Below, piece after piece: positions 1 through 6,531 of a stretch of 7,416 nucleotides of DNA (within the stretch, counting starts at the first letter, position 1; each line of letters starts with the position of its first letter). The position numbers were made by a program, and so were the translations under genes. This stretch comes from Saprospiraceae bacterium. GTDB taxonomy: Bacteria > Bacteroidota > Bacteroidia > Chitinophagales > Saprospiraceae. The notes below the pieces were generated by a model. The model did no database searches. It was not told where the DNA came from and was given only the letters and a program-made list of their open reading frames with translations. Location of the stretch: positions 1-7,416 of the forward strand of contig SKYC01000158.1 in the NCBI GenBank assembly GCA_007128085.1, in the 5' to 3' direction.

Positions 1-112
1 AAAGTGGACAAAAGATGAAGGAACCTAGAAGAGGGTTGGTTTACCGAATCATCGTAGTTTTTAACCAGCGTTTATTTTTTTACTTGAACTCAAATATTGC
101 TTTCTTTTATTT

Positions 113-167
113 CACGCAAAGGGGCAAAGGCGCAAAGGGAGTTTACCACTCCTTGGCGTGGCAAAGG
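113..167. repeat. GCAAAGG short-period repeat cluster
   Basis: The heptamer GCAAAGG occurs at 124-130, 132-138 and 161-167, with the near copy GCAAAGG at 116-122 completing a run of three at 8-nt spacing (116, 124, 132). Motifs of the form CGCAAAGGCGCAAAG are, to my recollection, common dispersed text in Bacteroidota intergenic DNA. The periodicity is seen directly; the dispersed-repeat assignment is inference. Confidence 0.5.
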
Positions 168-233
168 GAAAGCAACGCGATAATCTTAAAAAGTTAGCAA
201 TCTAAACGAATGGTAAATAGGGAGTCCCTCCAA

Positions 234-270
234 AAATCAGAGAAATCAGTAAATCACATAAATCAGTGGT
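234..270. repeat. AAATCAG short-period repeat cluster
   Basis: AAATCAG starts at 234, 243 and 260, and the one-mismatch copy AAATCAC starts at 251, giving spacings of 9, 8 and 9 nt and ending in GTGGT. It is the same style of near-helical-period repeat as the cluster at 113-167. It has no coding content. It is probably a degenerate dispersed repeat rather than an operator, but a protein-binding array on one DNA face cannot be excluded. Confidence 0.45.
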
Positions 271-392
271 ACAGACAATGAGTGAGTTTTGAAGAGCCAT
301 CAACAAATCCGTGTCATCCCATAATCCCCCGACTGCGTTGGGGCAGGAGTGATTCAGACAAAATTTTATTTTTTCATTTGCTCAGTATAGTT

Positions 393-403
393 ATTTGGTG
401 CGA
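393..403. repeat. left 11-bp direct repeat (putative target-site duplication)
   Basis: ATTTGGTGCGA at 393-403 is repeated exactly at 525-535. The match does not extend in either direction (T versus A before, T versus C after), so the repeat is exactly 11 bp. The inverted-repeat ends of the element at 404-524 abut both copies with no intervening base, which is the geometry expected of a target-site duplication. Confidence 0.7.
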
Positions 404-524
404 TTATGGGCATAAATTTCCGGGGCTTCGAGAGCCTCAGCCACCGGAATATCGTTAGCTGAGGAGGTCTTTGTTTATTACCAAAGGGCTCTCGAAGGTA
501 CATACCATCCAATTTGTCCCTTAA
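404..524. mobile_element. MITE-like non-autonomous element, 121 bp
   Basis: The left end reads TTATGGGCATAAATT (404-418). The right end, on the complementary strand from 524 inward, reads TTAAGGGACAAATT. They share TTA, GGG and AAATT at corresponding places with one single-base gap, forming terminal inverted repeats of about 14-15 bp. The element is flanked by an exact 11-bp direct repeat. Inside lies a perfect 11-bp inverted repeat, CTTCGAGAGCC (426-436) with GGCTCTCGAAG (487-497). There is no transposase frame, so mobilisation would need an enzyme encoded elsewhere. Direct repeats of 11 bp are long for insertion sequences; IS4-family elements are known to make duplications of about this size, but I cannot assign a family from these ends. 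The alternative is a structured RNA locus with fortuitous flanking repeats. Confidence 0.65.
426..497. other. nested inverted repeats forming a three-way junction
   Basis: A closing stem of 11 perfect pairs (426-436 with 487-497) encloses two hairpins: TCAGC/GCTGA (437-441 with 458-462, 16-nt loop) and CTTTG/CAAAG (469-473 with 482-486, 8-nt loop). The first hairpin starts directly after the closing stem and the second ends directly before its return strand, leaving only 463-468 unpaired in the junction. It could act as single-stranded DNA structure in transposition, as folded RNA, or as a cruciform. It lacks the CUGAUGA and GAAA core of a hammerhead ribozyme. Confidence 0.55.
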
Positions 525-535
525 ATTTGGTGCGA
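525..535. repeat. right 11-bp direct repeat (putative target-site duplication)
   Basis: This is an exact copy of ATTTGGTGCGA at 393-403. It abuts the right inverted terminus of the 121-bp element. It contains TTTG at 526-529, which lies 19 nt upstream of a -7-like box, so the duplicated target probably also serves as the -33 box of the DUF805 gene. Confidence 0.7.
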
Positions 536-556
536 CGGGATATAATTCTTATTTTG
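526..556 (+). promoter_or_regulatory. candidate Bacteroidota promoter of the DUF805 gene
   Basis: TTTG at 526-529 is followed after exactly 19 nt by TTATTTTG at 549-556. This differs from the Bacteroidota -7 consensus TAnnTTTG only at the second base. Transcription would begin around 563, leaving a leader of about 20 nt before the ATG at 583. A TATAAT at 541-546 is also present but lacks a properly spaced -35 box. The -33 box lies within the putative target-site duplication of the neighbouring element. Confidence 0.4.
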
Positions 557-582
557 TGGGAGTTGATTAAAATACGGGTACA

Positions 583-996
583 ATGAGCGCCATAGGGATT
601 TATATAGATGTAATAACCAATAAATACGCAAAGTTTACCGGCAGAGCCAGAAGGAGAGAATTCTGGTACTTTTTTTTGATTCATGTGATCACAACAGTCT
701 GTTTGAGTGCAGTGGCCATTTTCAATTTCGAAACGGGTAGTTACAGCACCGGGTATACTTTATGGGTAATCAATAACCTGTACCTTCTTTTTATCCTGAT
801 TCCTTTCCTCGCCATTTCAGTGAGGCGATTACAGGACTCCGGTAATTCGGGTTGGTTGTTGCTCCTGGGTTTTATACCGATTCTCGGCTTTTTGATTCTC
901 ATTGTATTCTTGGTTTTGGACAGCCAGTCGGGGACCAATAGGTACGGCCCCAACCCCAAGGAGGGGGACACAGCAATCTCAGACTACCTGGTCTGA
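583..996 (+). CDS. DUF805 family inner-membrane protein
   Basis: A 137-aa integral membrane protein of the DUF805 (YhaH-like) family, whose molecular function is not established. Visible family hallmarks are GRARRREFWYF at residues 20-30, just before the first hydrophobic helix, RRLQDSGNSGWL at 81-92, and GTNRYGPNP at 117-125 in the polar tail. Three hydrophobic segments lie at about 28-48, 60-80 and 90-112. The length is typical of the family. The ATG at 583 has no clear Shine-Dalgarno sequence, as is usual in this phylum, and the gene sits about 20 nt downstream of a candidate promoter. It ends in TGA, and a small broken frame begins 9 nt later in the same reading frame. It is convergent with the barrel gene at 1151-2263. 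The family call is firm; the role is unknown. Confidence 0.9.
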   Translation: MSAIGIYIDVITNKYAKFTGRARRREFWYFFLIHVITTVCLSAVAIFNFETGSYSTGYTLWVINNLYLLFILIPFLAISVRRLQDSGNSGWLLLLGFIPILGFLILIVFLVLDSQSGTNRYGPNPKEGDTAISDYLV

Positions 997-1005
997 AGAG
1001 GCAGG

Positions 1006-1173
1006 ATGAGAATACACTTTTTGTTAATTTTTTCCACCGTAATTCTGTTCTGAAGCATTTTTATATATTCCTCCCCCGAGACTGATATTCAGGGCAGAGA
1101 TTGGAATGTGGTTAACCGGGAGTTTCACCAGTGCATTTACAAAGTGAGTGTCATCCCTTTTTCAACCGGCTGA
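1006..1173 (+). pseudogene. possible remnant of a small membrane or secreted protein
   Basis: An ATG at 1006, preceded by purine-rich AGAGGCAGG and only 9 nt after the DUF805 stop, opens a hydrophobic N-terminus (MRIHFLLIFSTVILF). TGA at 1051-1053 ends it after 15 codons. The same frame then stays open for 39 more codons, encoding a polar segment that includes SSPETDIQGRDWNVVNREFH, and stops at TGA 1171-1173, overlapping the 3' end of the convergent barrel gene by about 23 nt. The hydrophobic-then-polar pattern suggests a small anchored protein broken by one substitution. The frame is short enough that chance openness is a real alternative, and I recognise no family. Confidence 0.3.
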
Positions 1174-2263
1174 TAAAAAAATTCTGATTGATGACAACCA
1201 TCAATCTGAAAGAAAAGTCCAAACTGTTATTCATTGTATCGTAATAAAAATCTGCACCTGAACTCAACTCCACTCCCTCGTAAACACTGGTTTGGTAGTG
1301 CATTTTTCCCGTGATCAATTCCCGCTTTTTTTGAGAAAAGGGTACCGGCCTTTCAGAAACAGAGAGAAACAAATGCTCCCCTCCCGGTGCATTAAATTGA
1401 TCGGCATTCCAGTAACCTACCATAAAATCCCATCGTTCGTGGGCGAGTTTTAATTTCAGGTAAAACGCATGCCCGCGATCGTAAGTTTGAACCCTCTCAT
1501 CGCCAAAAAACCGGTAATATCGCGGAACAAAAGACAAGGTCCATCGGTCATTAAAAGGATAAGTGGTGCTCACCCCCGCGGAAATATTGTAGCTGCTGAT
1601 GGTGGGGTCGTCTGAGCTATCTATTTGACCCCCTTTGTGATAAATGAGTAATTCCAAGGGTACCGATAGGGATATTTTTTCCCGCTCGAGTATCTGTAAA
1701 CGGGTGACTTTCCCTACGTAAAACTCCTCCTGAAATGGATCGCCTTCGGTGATGAATTCCGACCAGTTTAGCCAAATGTCCGATTGTATCCACTCCTTAT
1801 CAAGTAAAAATCGGAGTCCGTATTCTACCGGTTCCCGATAATACCTGTCGTACCTAAACAGGGGTTCTGTGAGCTGGTGGTCGATGGTACCCCGGATGCT
1901 TCCCATGATCAAGGTCCAGTCACGGTGGAGTTGGTGTTCAAACGCAAACAGAGGGATTACCTCACTGTATTTTTCCCTGCCTGAAAATTGGAGTAAATGC
2001 ACTCCGGCCCGCACCGATGTTTTCTCACTGAGCTCCAGGCGGGGACCGATCTGAACAAAATATCCGATTCCTGTAAAACCCCTGGTCAAAGGGCTGGAGT
2101 ACTCGTTGTTTTTGAAGAAAGAGAGCGATTTGAAATCCAGGCTCAATTTGGGGTGATGTACAAGGGTATCAGCAGGTACTTCTGCCCGAAGGATTGGGGA
2201 GAATAGAACGAGCGTCAGACCGATGGCAAACAACCTCAACAATATACTGCAGTTTGAATTCAT
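1151..2263 (-). CDS. secreted beta-barrel-like outer-membrane protein, function unknown
   Basis: Read from the ATG at 2263 this is a 370-aa protein. That start gives a clean type I signal peptide: MNSNC, a hydrophobic core of about 15 residues, then ILRA before EVPADT, with cleavage near residue 26. Upstream in-frame starts at 2284 (ATG) and 2290 (GTG) add only charged residues ahead of the signal peptide and are less likely. The mature part is a series of alternating polar/hydrophobic, aromatic-rich strands such as YGLRFLLDKEW, WTLSFVPRYYRFF, FYLKLKLAHERWDFMVGYW and LDFSFRLMVVINQNFF, as in transmembrane beta-barrels. I recognise no named family; a porin-like or hypothetical barrel protein fits. 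It converges with the DUF805 gene and diverges from the DUF5916 gene. I found no TAnnTTTG box upstream. Confidence 0.75.
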   Translation of the reverse strand: MNSNCSILLRLFAIGLTLVLFSPILRAEVPADTLVHHPKLSLDFKSLSFFKNNEYSSPLTRGFTGIGYFVQIGPRLELSEKTSVRAGVHLLQFSGREKYSEVIPLFAFEHQLHRDWTLIMGSIRGTIDHQLTEPLFRYDRYYREPVEYGLRFLLDKEWIQSDIWLNWSEFITEGDPFQEEFYVGKVTRLQILEREKISLSVPLELLIYHKGGQIDSSDDPTISSYNISAGVSTTYPFNDRWTLSFVPRYYRFFGDERVQTYDRGHAFYLKLKLAHERWDFMVGYWNADQFNAPGGEHLFLSVSERPVPFSQKKRELITGKMHYQTSVYEGVELSSGADFYYDTMNNSLDFSFRLMVVINQNFFISRLKKG

Positions 2264-2524
2264 TATAACTTTTTTATAATCCATCCTCACGTGAAATAAA
2301 GCACTAAGTTACTTTTTTTATCCATAAGTTGTCGACGCGGATATTAGCCATCGGAGCCATTTTGAAACCCTGAACTTTTACTTTTTATCCTCCCACGGAC
2401 AGAACCTGAAAATGAGATCCTCCAATAATTTTCCCTGTTTTTTAGGAAGTTAATCTGCAAGGGTTGTACTTTTGGCTACCTAAACAAAAAACAATTTACC
2501 CCAGAAATAGTGATTGGTTTAAAG
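2264..2524. other. divergent promoter spacer between two envelope genes
   Basis: This 261-bp gene-free stretch separates the divergent starts of the barrel gene (minus, 2263) and the DUF5916 gene (plus, 2525). It holds one good plus-strand -7 box (annotated separately). I see no matching minus-strand box, no strong palindromic operator and no small gene. Confidence 0.6.
2441..2474 (+). promoter_or_regulatory. candidate promoter of the DUF5916 gene
   Basis: TACTTTTG at 2467-2474 matches the Bacteroidota -7 consensus TAnnTTTG at every fixed position. The -33 box is weak: TTTA at 2441-2444, 22 nt upstream, is the best candidate. Transcription would start near 2481, giving a leader of about 45 nt that is rich in A, consistent with Bacteroidota translation initiation. 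Confidence 0.5.
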
Positions 2525-4984
2525 ATGAAAATTTTACCGTTTGTTTTTTTGATGATCGCCTCGGCTTGTATCGGCTACGGCCAAAATCAGGAAAAAGAAA
2601 TATTCGCCAAGCGAATAAGTGAAATAATTGAAATCGACGGAAATCTCTTTGAAGCGGATTGGGCAAAAGTGGAACCGGCAATTGATTTCGTCCAGGAGGA
2701 TCCCTATCCCGGAGCGGAGGCTACCTTGCCCACTGAGGTAAGGGTTTTGTACGATGACAACGCTTTTTACATCGGCGCGCGATTGTACGATCCCGTTCCC
2801 GAGAGCATCTTGAGAGAGTTGACAGAGAGAAATGACATAGGAAATGCCGATCATTTTGAGGTGGTTATCGACCCCTACCGCGACGGCATTCACGGTTATT
2901 CTTTTGCGGTTACTTCCTCAGGGGTGCAAATTGATGCCAGAATGTACGGCGACCGGAAAGATGCCGCCTGGGATGCGGTTTGGGAAAGTGCCGTTGTCAT
3001 TGACAGCCTTGGCTGGTCCCTGGAAATGAGGATTCCCTATTCAGCCATTCGATTCCCCGGCAGGGACGAACAAAAATGGAGCATAAACTTTGGTCGAAAT
3101 ATTCGCCAAACCAGGGAACAGAGCTGGTGGAGTGAGATTGATCCCAATATTGATGGGGTGCTTCAACAGTCGGGATTGCTGAAGGGGATTTCAGATATAG
3201 AACCACCGATTAGACTTTCTCTCTATCCCTTTCTGGCGGTGAGTAAAGACTATACCGATTTTTCCGGGGAAAATCCCTGGGGAATCAGTGGTGGATTGGA
3301 TCTAAAGTACGGAATCAGCCAGGCATTTACGCTGGACCTCACCTTGATTCCGGATTTTAGTCAAGCCCTTTCGGACAAGGATGTGTTGAACCTGTCCCCT
3401 TTTGAAGTGGTATTTGATGAGAACCGGCAGTTTTTCACGGAGGGAATGGAAATATTTAACCGGGGCGATTTGTTTTACAGCCGCAGAGTCGGCGGGCGTC
3501 CCGCTTACTTTTTTCCACTTTCCGGTGATTTGGAGGTGGGGGATGAGATTGTGGAAAATCCGGGCAATGCCAATCTGCTCAATGCCACCAAAATCAGTGG
3601 TCGTACGCGAAACGGCCTGGGACTTGGGTTTTTCAATGCAATAGGGGGTAGAGAATTTGCCAGGGTAAGAGGAGTCGATGGGGAGGAAAGGGAAGTCAAA
3701 TCCATTCCCCTCACCAATTACAATGTGGTGGTGGCCGATCAGGGTCTGAAAAACAACTCCAATATTGCCATCATGAATACCAATGTCTGGAGGGAAGGGA
3801 GTGCCCCTTCTTCCAATGTAACGGGAACCGATTTTCAGTTTTTTAATACCGGCAGACGGTATGCCCTGAGAGGATACGGCCATTATTCGGTCAATGAAGT
3901 GCCCGCGGGCGATAGCTATACCGGTCATCAGTACCATCTGGAACTGGCGAAAGTGAGTGGTAACTTCAGGGGGTCTGTTCGCTATCGGGAGATCAGCGAT
4001 GGATTTGATCCGAATGACCTGGGCTTGCTACTCGTCAACAACGAGAGGAGGTTTTATTCGAGAATCGGATACTATCAATTTCAACCGATTGGCCCGGTCA
4101 ACCGATTCAGCTCCAATCTTCAATTGAGGTACGCCCAACTCTATTCGTCGGGTGATCGAACGGGATTGCTGCTCAACTGGGATGCCTCTGTGTTTTTGAG
4201 AACCTGGGATGCTTTTTTCTTTAATATAGATCATAAAATCCGTCCCGATCGCGATTTTTTCGAACCGCGAACCGGTGACTTTTCCCGGTATTACCTGCAA
4301 CCGAAGAGTACTTACGGAAGGTTTTTGTACTCTTCAGACTACCGCAGAACGCTGGCGGTAAATCTGCAATTGGAGGGCACCCGCTTTCCGGGACTCGACC
4401 GCCACATATGGGGATGGAGATTGCTTACCAGAATACGCTTGTCCGATCAGTTGTTTGTGATTGCGTCCACCGATCATGTCGGTTGGAAAAACAACGAGGG
4501 TTTTATCAATCCCAACCCACTCGCTTTGGGATACAATGAGCTCGAAGACGGGGATATCGTTTTTGGAAGACGGGACAGAATGAATATCATCAACAATCTC
4601 AATGTGAGGTATATTTTTACCAATAGGATGAATGTGGTGATGCAGACCAGACACTTTTTTTCACAGGTGGATTACTCCGATTTTTTTATACTGCAGCAGG
4701 ATGGAAGGCTGAAGGAATCCGATTACAGGGGTAGAGTGGATGACGAAGCGCGAAGTTTGCACGACCTCAATTTTCACCTTTTTAATGTGGATTTGATTTA
4801 CACCTGGAGGTTTGCGCCGGGAAGTGACTTGATTTTTGTCTGGAAAAACAACATTGCCTCCAGCAGTAACGAAGAAGCCGGTAAATATTTCAGAGAAGTG
4901 GCCGATCTCTTTCAATCACCACAGGAAAATTCTTTTGTGCTCAAACTCATTTATTACCTGGATTATCACAGTTTGGTCAATTGA
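2525..4984 (+). CDS. CBM9-like/DUF5916 outer-membrane protein
   Basis: Read from the ATG at 2525 this is an 819-aa protein. A GTG at 2510 in frame adds five residues, but the ATG gives a proper signal peptide start, MKILPFVFLMIASACIGYG, cleaved around residues 19-21. Residues about 33-225 form the carbohydrate-binding family 9-like domain (IDGNLFEADW at 37-46, VRVLYDDNAFYIGARLYDP at 72-90, DHFEVVIDPYRDG at 109-121, GWSLEMRIPYSAIRF at 163-177). From about 228 on is the DUF5916 region, a large predicted beta-barrel with the family signatures ENRQFFTEG (299-307) and FYSRRVGG (317-324) and repeated aromatic strands to the C-terminus. Length and order match the family, which is widespread in Bacteroidota. 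Substrate and function are unestablished; involvement in surface glycan or peptide handling is only a guess. Exonuclease III follows 91 nt downstream on the same strand. Confidence 0.9.
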   Translation: MKILPFVFLMIASACIGYGQNQEKEIFAKRISEIIEIDGNLFEADWAKVEPAIDFVQEDPYPGAEATLPTEVRVLYDDNAFYIGARLYDPVPESILRELTERNDIGNADHFEVVIDPYRDGIHGYSFAVTSSGVQIDARMYGDRKDAAWDAVWESAVVIDSLGWSLEMRIPYSAIRFPGRDEQKWSINFGRNIRQTREQSWWSEIDPNIDGVLQQSGLLKGISDIEPPIRLSLYPFLAVSKDYTDFSGENPWGISGGLDLKYGISQAFTLDLTLIPDFSQALSDKDVLNLSPFEVVFDENRQFFTEGMEIFNRGDLFYSRRVGGRPAYFFPLSGDLEVGDEIVENPGNANLLNATKISGRTRNGLGLGFFNAIGGREFARVRGVDGEEREVKSIPLTNYNVVVADQGLKNNSNIAIMNTNVWREGSAPSSNVTGTDFQFFNTGRRYALRGYGHYSVNEVPAGDSYTGHQYHLELAKVSGNFRGSVRYREISDGFDPNDLGLLLVNNERRFYSRIGYYQFQPIGPVNRFSSNLQLRYAQLYSSGDRTGLLLNWDASVFLRTWDAFFFNIDHKIRPDRDFFEPRTGDFSRYYLQPKSTYGRFLYSSDYRRTLAVNLQLEGTRFPGLDRHIWGWRLLTRIRLSDQLFVIASTDHVGWKNNEGFINPNPLALGYNELEDGDIVFGRRDRMNIINNLNVRYIFTNRMNVVMQTRHFFSQVDYSDFFILQQDGRLKESDYRGRVDDEARSLHDLNFHLFNVDLIYTWRFAPGSDLIFVWKNNIASSSNEEAGKYFREVADLFQSPQENSFVLKLIYYLDYHSLVN

Positions 4985-5075
4985 GAATAGCGGGTGACCG
5001 GATAAATCGTTGCGCTACCGCTGAACACGTCTTGGGTTAACCTGCTTTTTTATGCAAGCAAAAATTTTTAAAAAG

Positions 5076-5840
5076 ATGAAAATAGTATCCTACAATGTCA
5101 ATGGTATTCGCGCCGCCTTCCGAAAGGGAATCGATGAATGGATTGCAAAAGAGAATCCCGATATTATATGCATACAGGAAACCAAAGCGAGGCCCTCAGA
5201 CCTTGATTTGAGCCCTTTGAACAAAATGGGGTATAGTGACCATTGGTTTTCTGCCGAAAAAAAGGGATACAGTGGGGTTCTGACCCTGACCAGAGAGCGC
5301 CCAGATGAGGTCGTAAAAGGGATTTCACATTCACTTTACGACTCCGAGGGCAGAGTTATTCGAACCGATTTCGGAGAGTACACTCTGCTCAATTGTTATT
5401 TTCCCTCCGGCACCTCCGGAGATGCCAGACAGGCCATTAAAATGGAGTTTCTGGACGATTTTTATCAATTGATTGAAGAATTGAAAAAAACCAGACCCAA
5501 ACTGATCATTGCCGGGGACTACAACATCGCACATACCCCTCAGGACATTCACGATCCCGTGAGAAATAAAAACACCTCCGGTTTTAAACCCGAGGAAAGG
5601 GTGTGGATGGACAAGTGGTTTGGCAGTGGTTTTACAGATCCTTTCAGAGAGTTCAATCCTGATAAAATAGAATATTCCTGGTGGAGCTACCGGGCTGCCT
5701 CACGCAAGAGAAACAAAGGGTGGAGAATAGATTATATTTCGGTGAGTGATGTCCTGAAGGATAAAATCACCTCAGCTCACCACGCCAATGAAGCAGTGCA
5801 TTCAGACCACTGTCCGGTGGTGTTAAATTTGGATTTGTAG
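5076..5840 (+). CDS. xth: exodeoxyribonuclease III (AP endonuclease)
   Basis: A 254-aa enzyme of the exonuclease III/APE1 family. It cleaves DNA 5' of abasic sites in base-excision repair and removes nucleotides from 3' ends, needing a divalent metal. Catalytic landmarks are all present: N7 in SYNVNGIRAA, E35 in CIQETK, Y108 in NCYFPSG, D148 and N150 in GDYNIAHTPQDI, the WWSYR loop at 202-206 with D219 in WRIDYISVS, and the final D244-H245 pair in HSDHCPV. The ATG at 5076 is chosen because MKIVSYN is the usual family N-terminus; the ATG at 5052 would add eight lysine-rich residues. It is cytoplasmic, with no signal peptide. It may be cotranscribed with the DUF5916 gene, though no functional link is evident. 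It converges with the lipoprotein-like pseudogene. Confidence 0.96.
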   Translation: MKIVSYNVNGIRAAFRKGIDEWIAKENPDIICIQETKARPSDLDLSPLNKMGYSDHWFSAEKKGYSGVLTLTRERPDEVVKGISHSLYDSEGRVIRTDFGEYTLLNCYFPSGTSGDARQAIKMEFLDDFYQLIEELKKTRPKLIIAGDYNIAHTPQDIHDPVRNKNTSGFKPEERVWMDKWFGSGFTDPFREFNPDKIEYSWWSYRAASRKRNKGWRIDYISVSDVLKDKITSAHHANEAVHSDHCPVVLNLDL

Positions 5841-5889
5841 CCATCTCCTTCCTCCAGGAAGTCTGAAGTCAAATTTTAGTACTTCCCCA

Positions 5890-6480
5890 TTAGTCAGACT
5901 GGAGGTCGGCCAGGGTCATAAAGGACTGGTGGTACCTTTCTACATACGCTTCTTTTTCCTCTATGGATCGTGCGCGGTAATGATCCCGGTACTTCGATTC
6001 CGCCATTTCGGCCAATTGTGCTACTTCCTTTTCCTCCCGGGGGTTAATTTCAGCAGCTGTTTTCAACATTTTTGTCACTTCTTTTACATTTCCCAGCACA
6101 TTGTCGTCTTCAATCATCTCTTTGGTGTAAAAGATCAATTCATCGTAATTGGCCTCCTCCAGGAATTTTTTTGCGACAATCATTCCCCCTATGGCCATGG
6201 ATTTTTGATTGTAGTAATCGGGTTGGTCTTTGAGTAAGGGAAGTTTATTCCTGTACCAGTGATCAATTTCCTGCCAGGTCACCGACTCTGAAAGAAGTGC
6301 TCTGTTTATTCAGTTGTCCGGGGAGGATATTTCGGCGGGGCGATCTGTATTATTATCCTGTAAATCTCCACTGGAATGATGTGTAGGAGGGGGCTGCAGG
6401 GTGTCATTTGCCATTGCAAGCGAGAACAGTGGTACTGAAATTAGTATGATTGTTGCGATTGAAAAAATAAAGGTTCTCAT
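5890..6480 (-). pseudogene. inactivated tandem paralogue of the 203-aa lipoprotein-like gene
   Basis: From the ATG at 6480 the frame gives a signal-peptide-like N-terminus (MRTFIFSIATIILISVPLFS) and a proline-rich linker, then meets TGA at codon 57 (6312-6310), where the intact copy has TGG (Trp) in the shared context SPD-x-W-IN. The frame then stays open to TAA at codon 197 (5892-5890), where the intact copy has CGA; beyond it the homologous tail WGSTKI and a second TGA (5871-5869) are still recognisable. A GTG at 6282 could in principle restart a 130-residue helical protein, but without a secretion signal. Residue 21, Cys in the paralogue, is Leu here, so this copy was probably not a lipoprotein. 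The conserved helical part changes mostly conservatively, suggesting selection before the nonsense mutation. Confidence 0.85.
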
Positions 6481-6531
6481 GAATTTTGGTTTTTTATTTT
6501 TAAGTTTTTCCTTCCCTTAGGTAGTCTGAGG

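Larger units (their letters stand above)
1..392. other. gene-free spacer with degenerate short repeats
   Basis: I see no supportable gene here. The only plus-strand frame of note (15-197, 60 codons) runs through low-complexity and repeated sequence, has no family signature and no convincing leader. The stretch holds two clusters of short-period repeats (annotated separately), a text resembling AATCCGTGTCATCC near 306-319, and a small stem CCCCGAC/GTTGGGG at 327-343 with a 3-nt loop. It ends at the left direct repeat of the MITE-like element. The 3' ends of any genes left of the window are not visible. Confidence 0.6.

Noticed and set aside
15..197. 60-codon plus-strand frame near the left edge
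   Set aside because: It runs through a T-rich tract and the GCAAAGG repeat cluster, and has no family signature or leader.
327..343. CCCCGAC/GTTGGGG stem as an intrinsic terminator
   Set aside because: The T-rich tract begins some 17 nt after the stem rather than directly after it, and no upstream gene end is visible.
404..524. Integron attC site or hammerhead-type ribozyme
   Set aside because: GTTAGCT at 454-460 does not fit the attC core GTTRRRY, and the junction lacks ribozyme core sequences.
478..684. 68-codon minus-strand frame overlapping the MITE-like element and the DUF805 start
   Set aside because: It is antisense to the DUF805 N-terminus with no recognisable domain; chance shadow.
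2552..2566. ASAC in the DUF5916 signal peptide as a lipobox
   Set aside because: Position -3 is Ala rather than Leu/Val/Ile, and a type I cleavage after GYG or GYGQ fits better with family practice.
3302..3937. 211-codon minus-strand frame inside the DUF5916 gene
   Set aside because: Long but antisense to a clearly conserved family region; its sequence shows no domain or signal and its openness follows from codon use on the other strand.
4989..5022. AGCGG/CCGCT stem after the DUF5916 gene as a terminator
   Set aside because: Only 5 bp with a 24-nt loop and no adjacent T-run.
5848..5861. CTTCC/GGAAG stem between the convergent exonuclease and pseudogene
   Set aside because: Short stem with no clean T-run; the corresponding site in the other duplicate (6511-6524) does not keep the pairing.
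994..6312. TGA read as Trp (alternative code) or recoded, given two frames broken by TGA at 1051 and 6310
   Set aside because: DUF805, DUF5916, the barrel gene and the intact lipoprotein all end naturally at TGA, and their tryptophans use TGG. No selenocysteine context is apparent.
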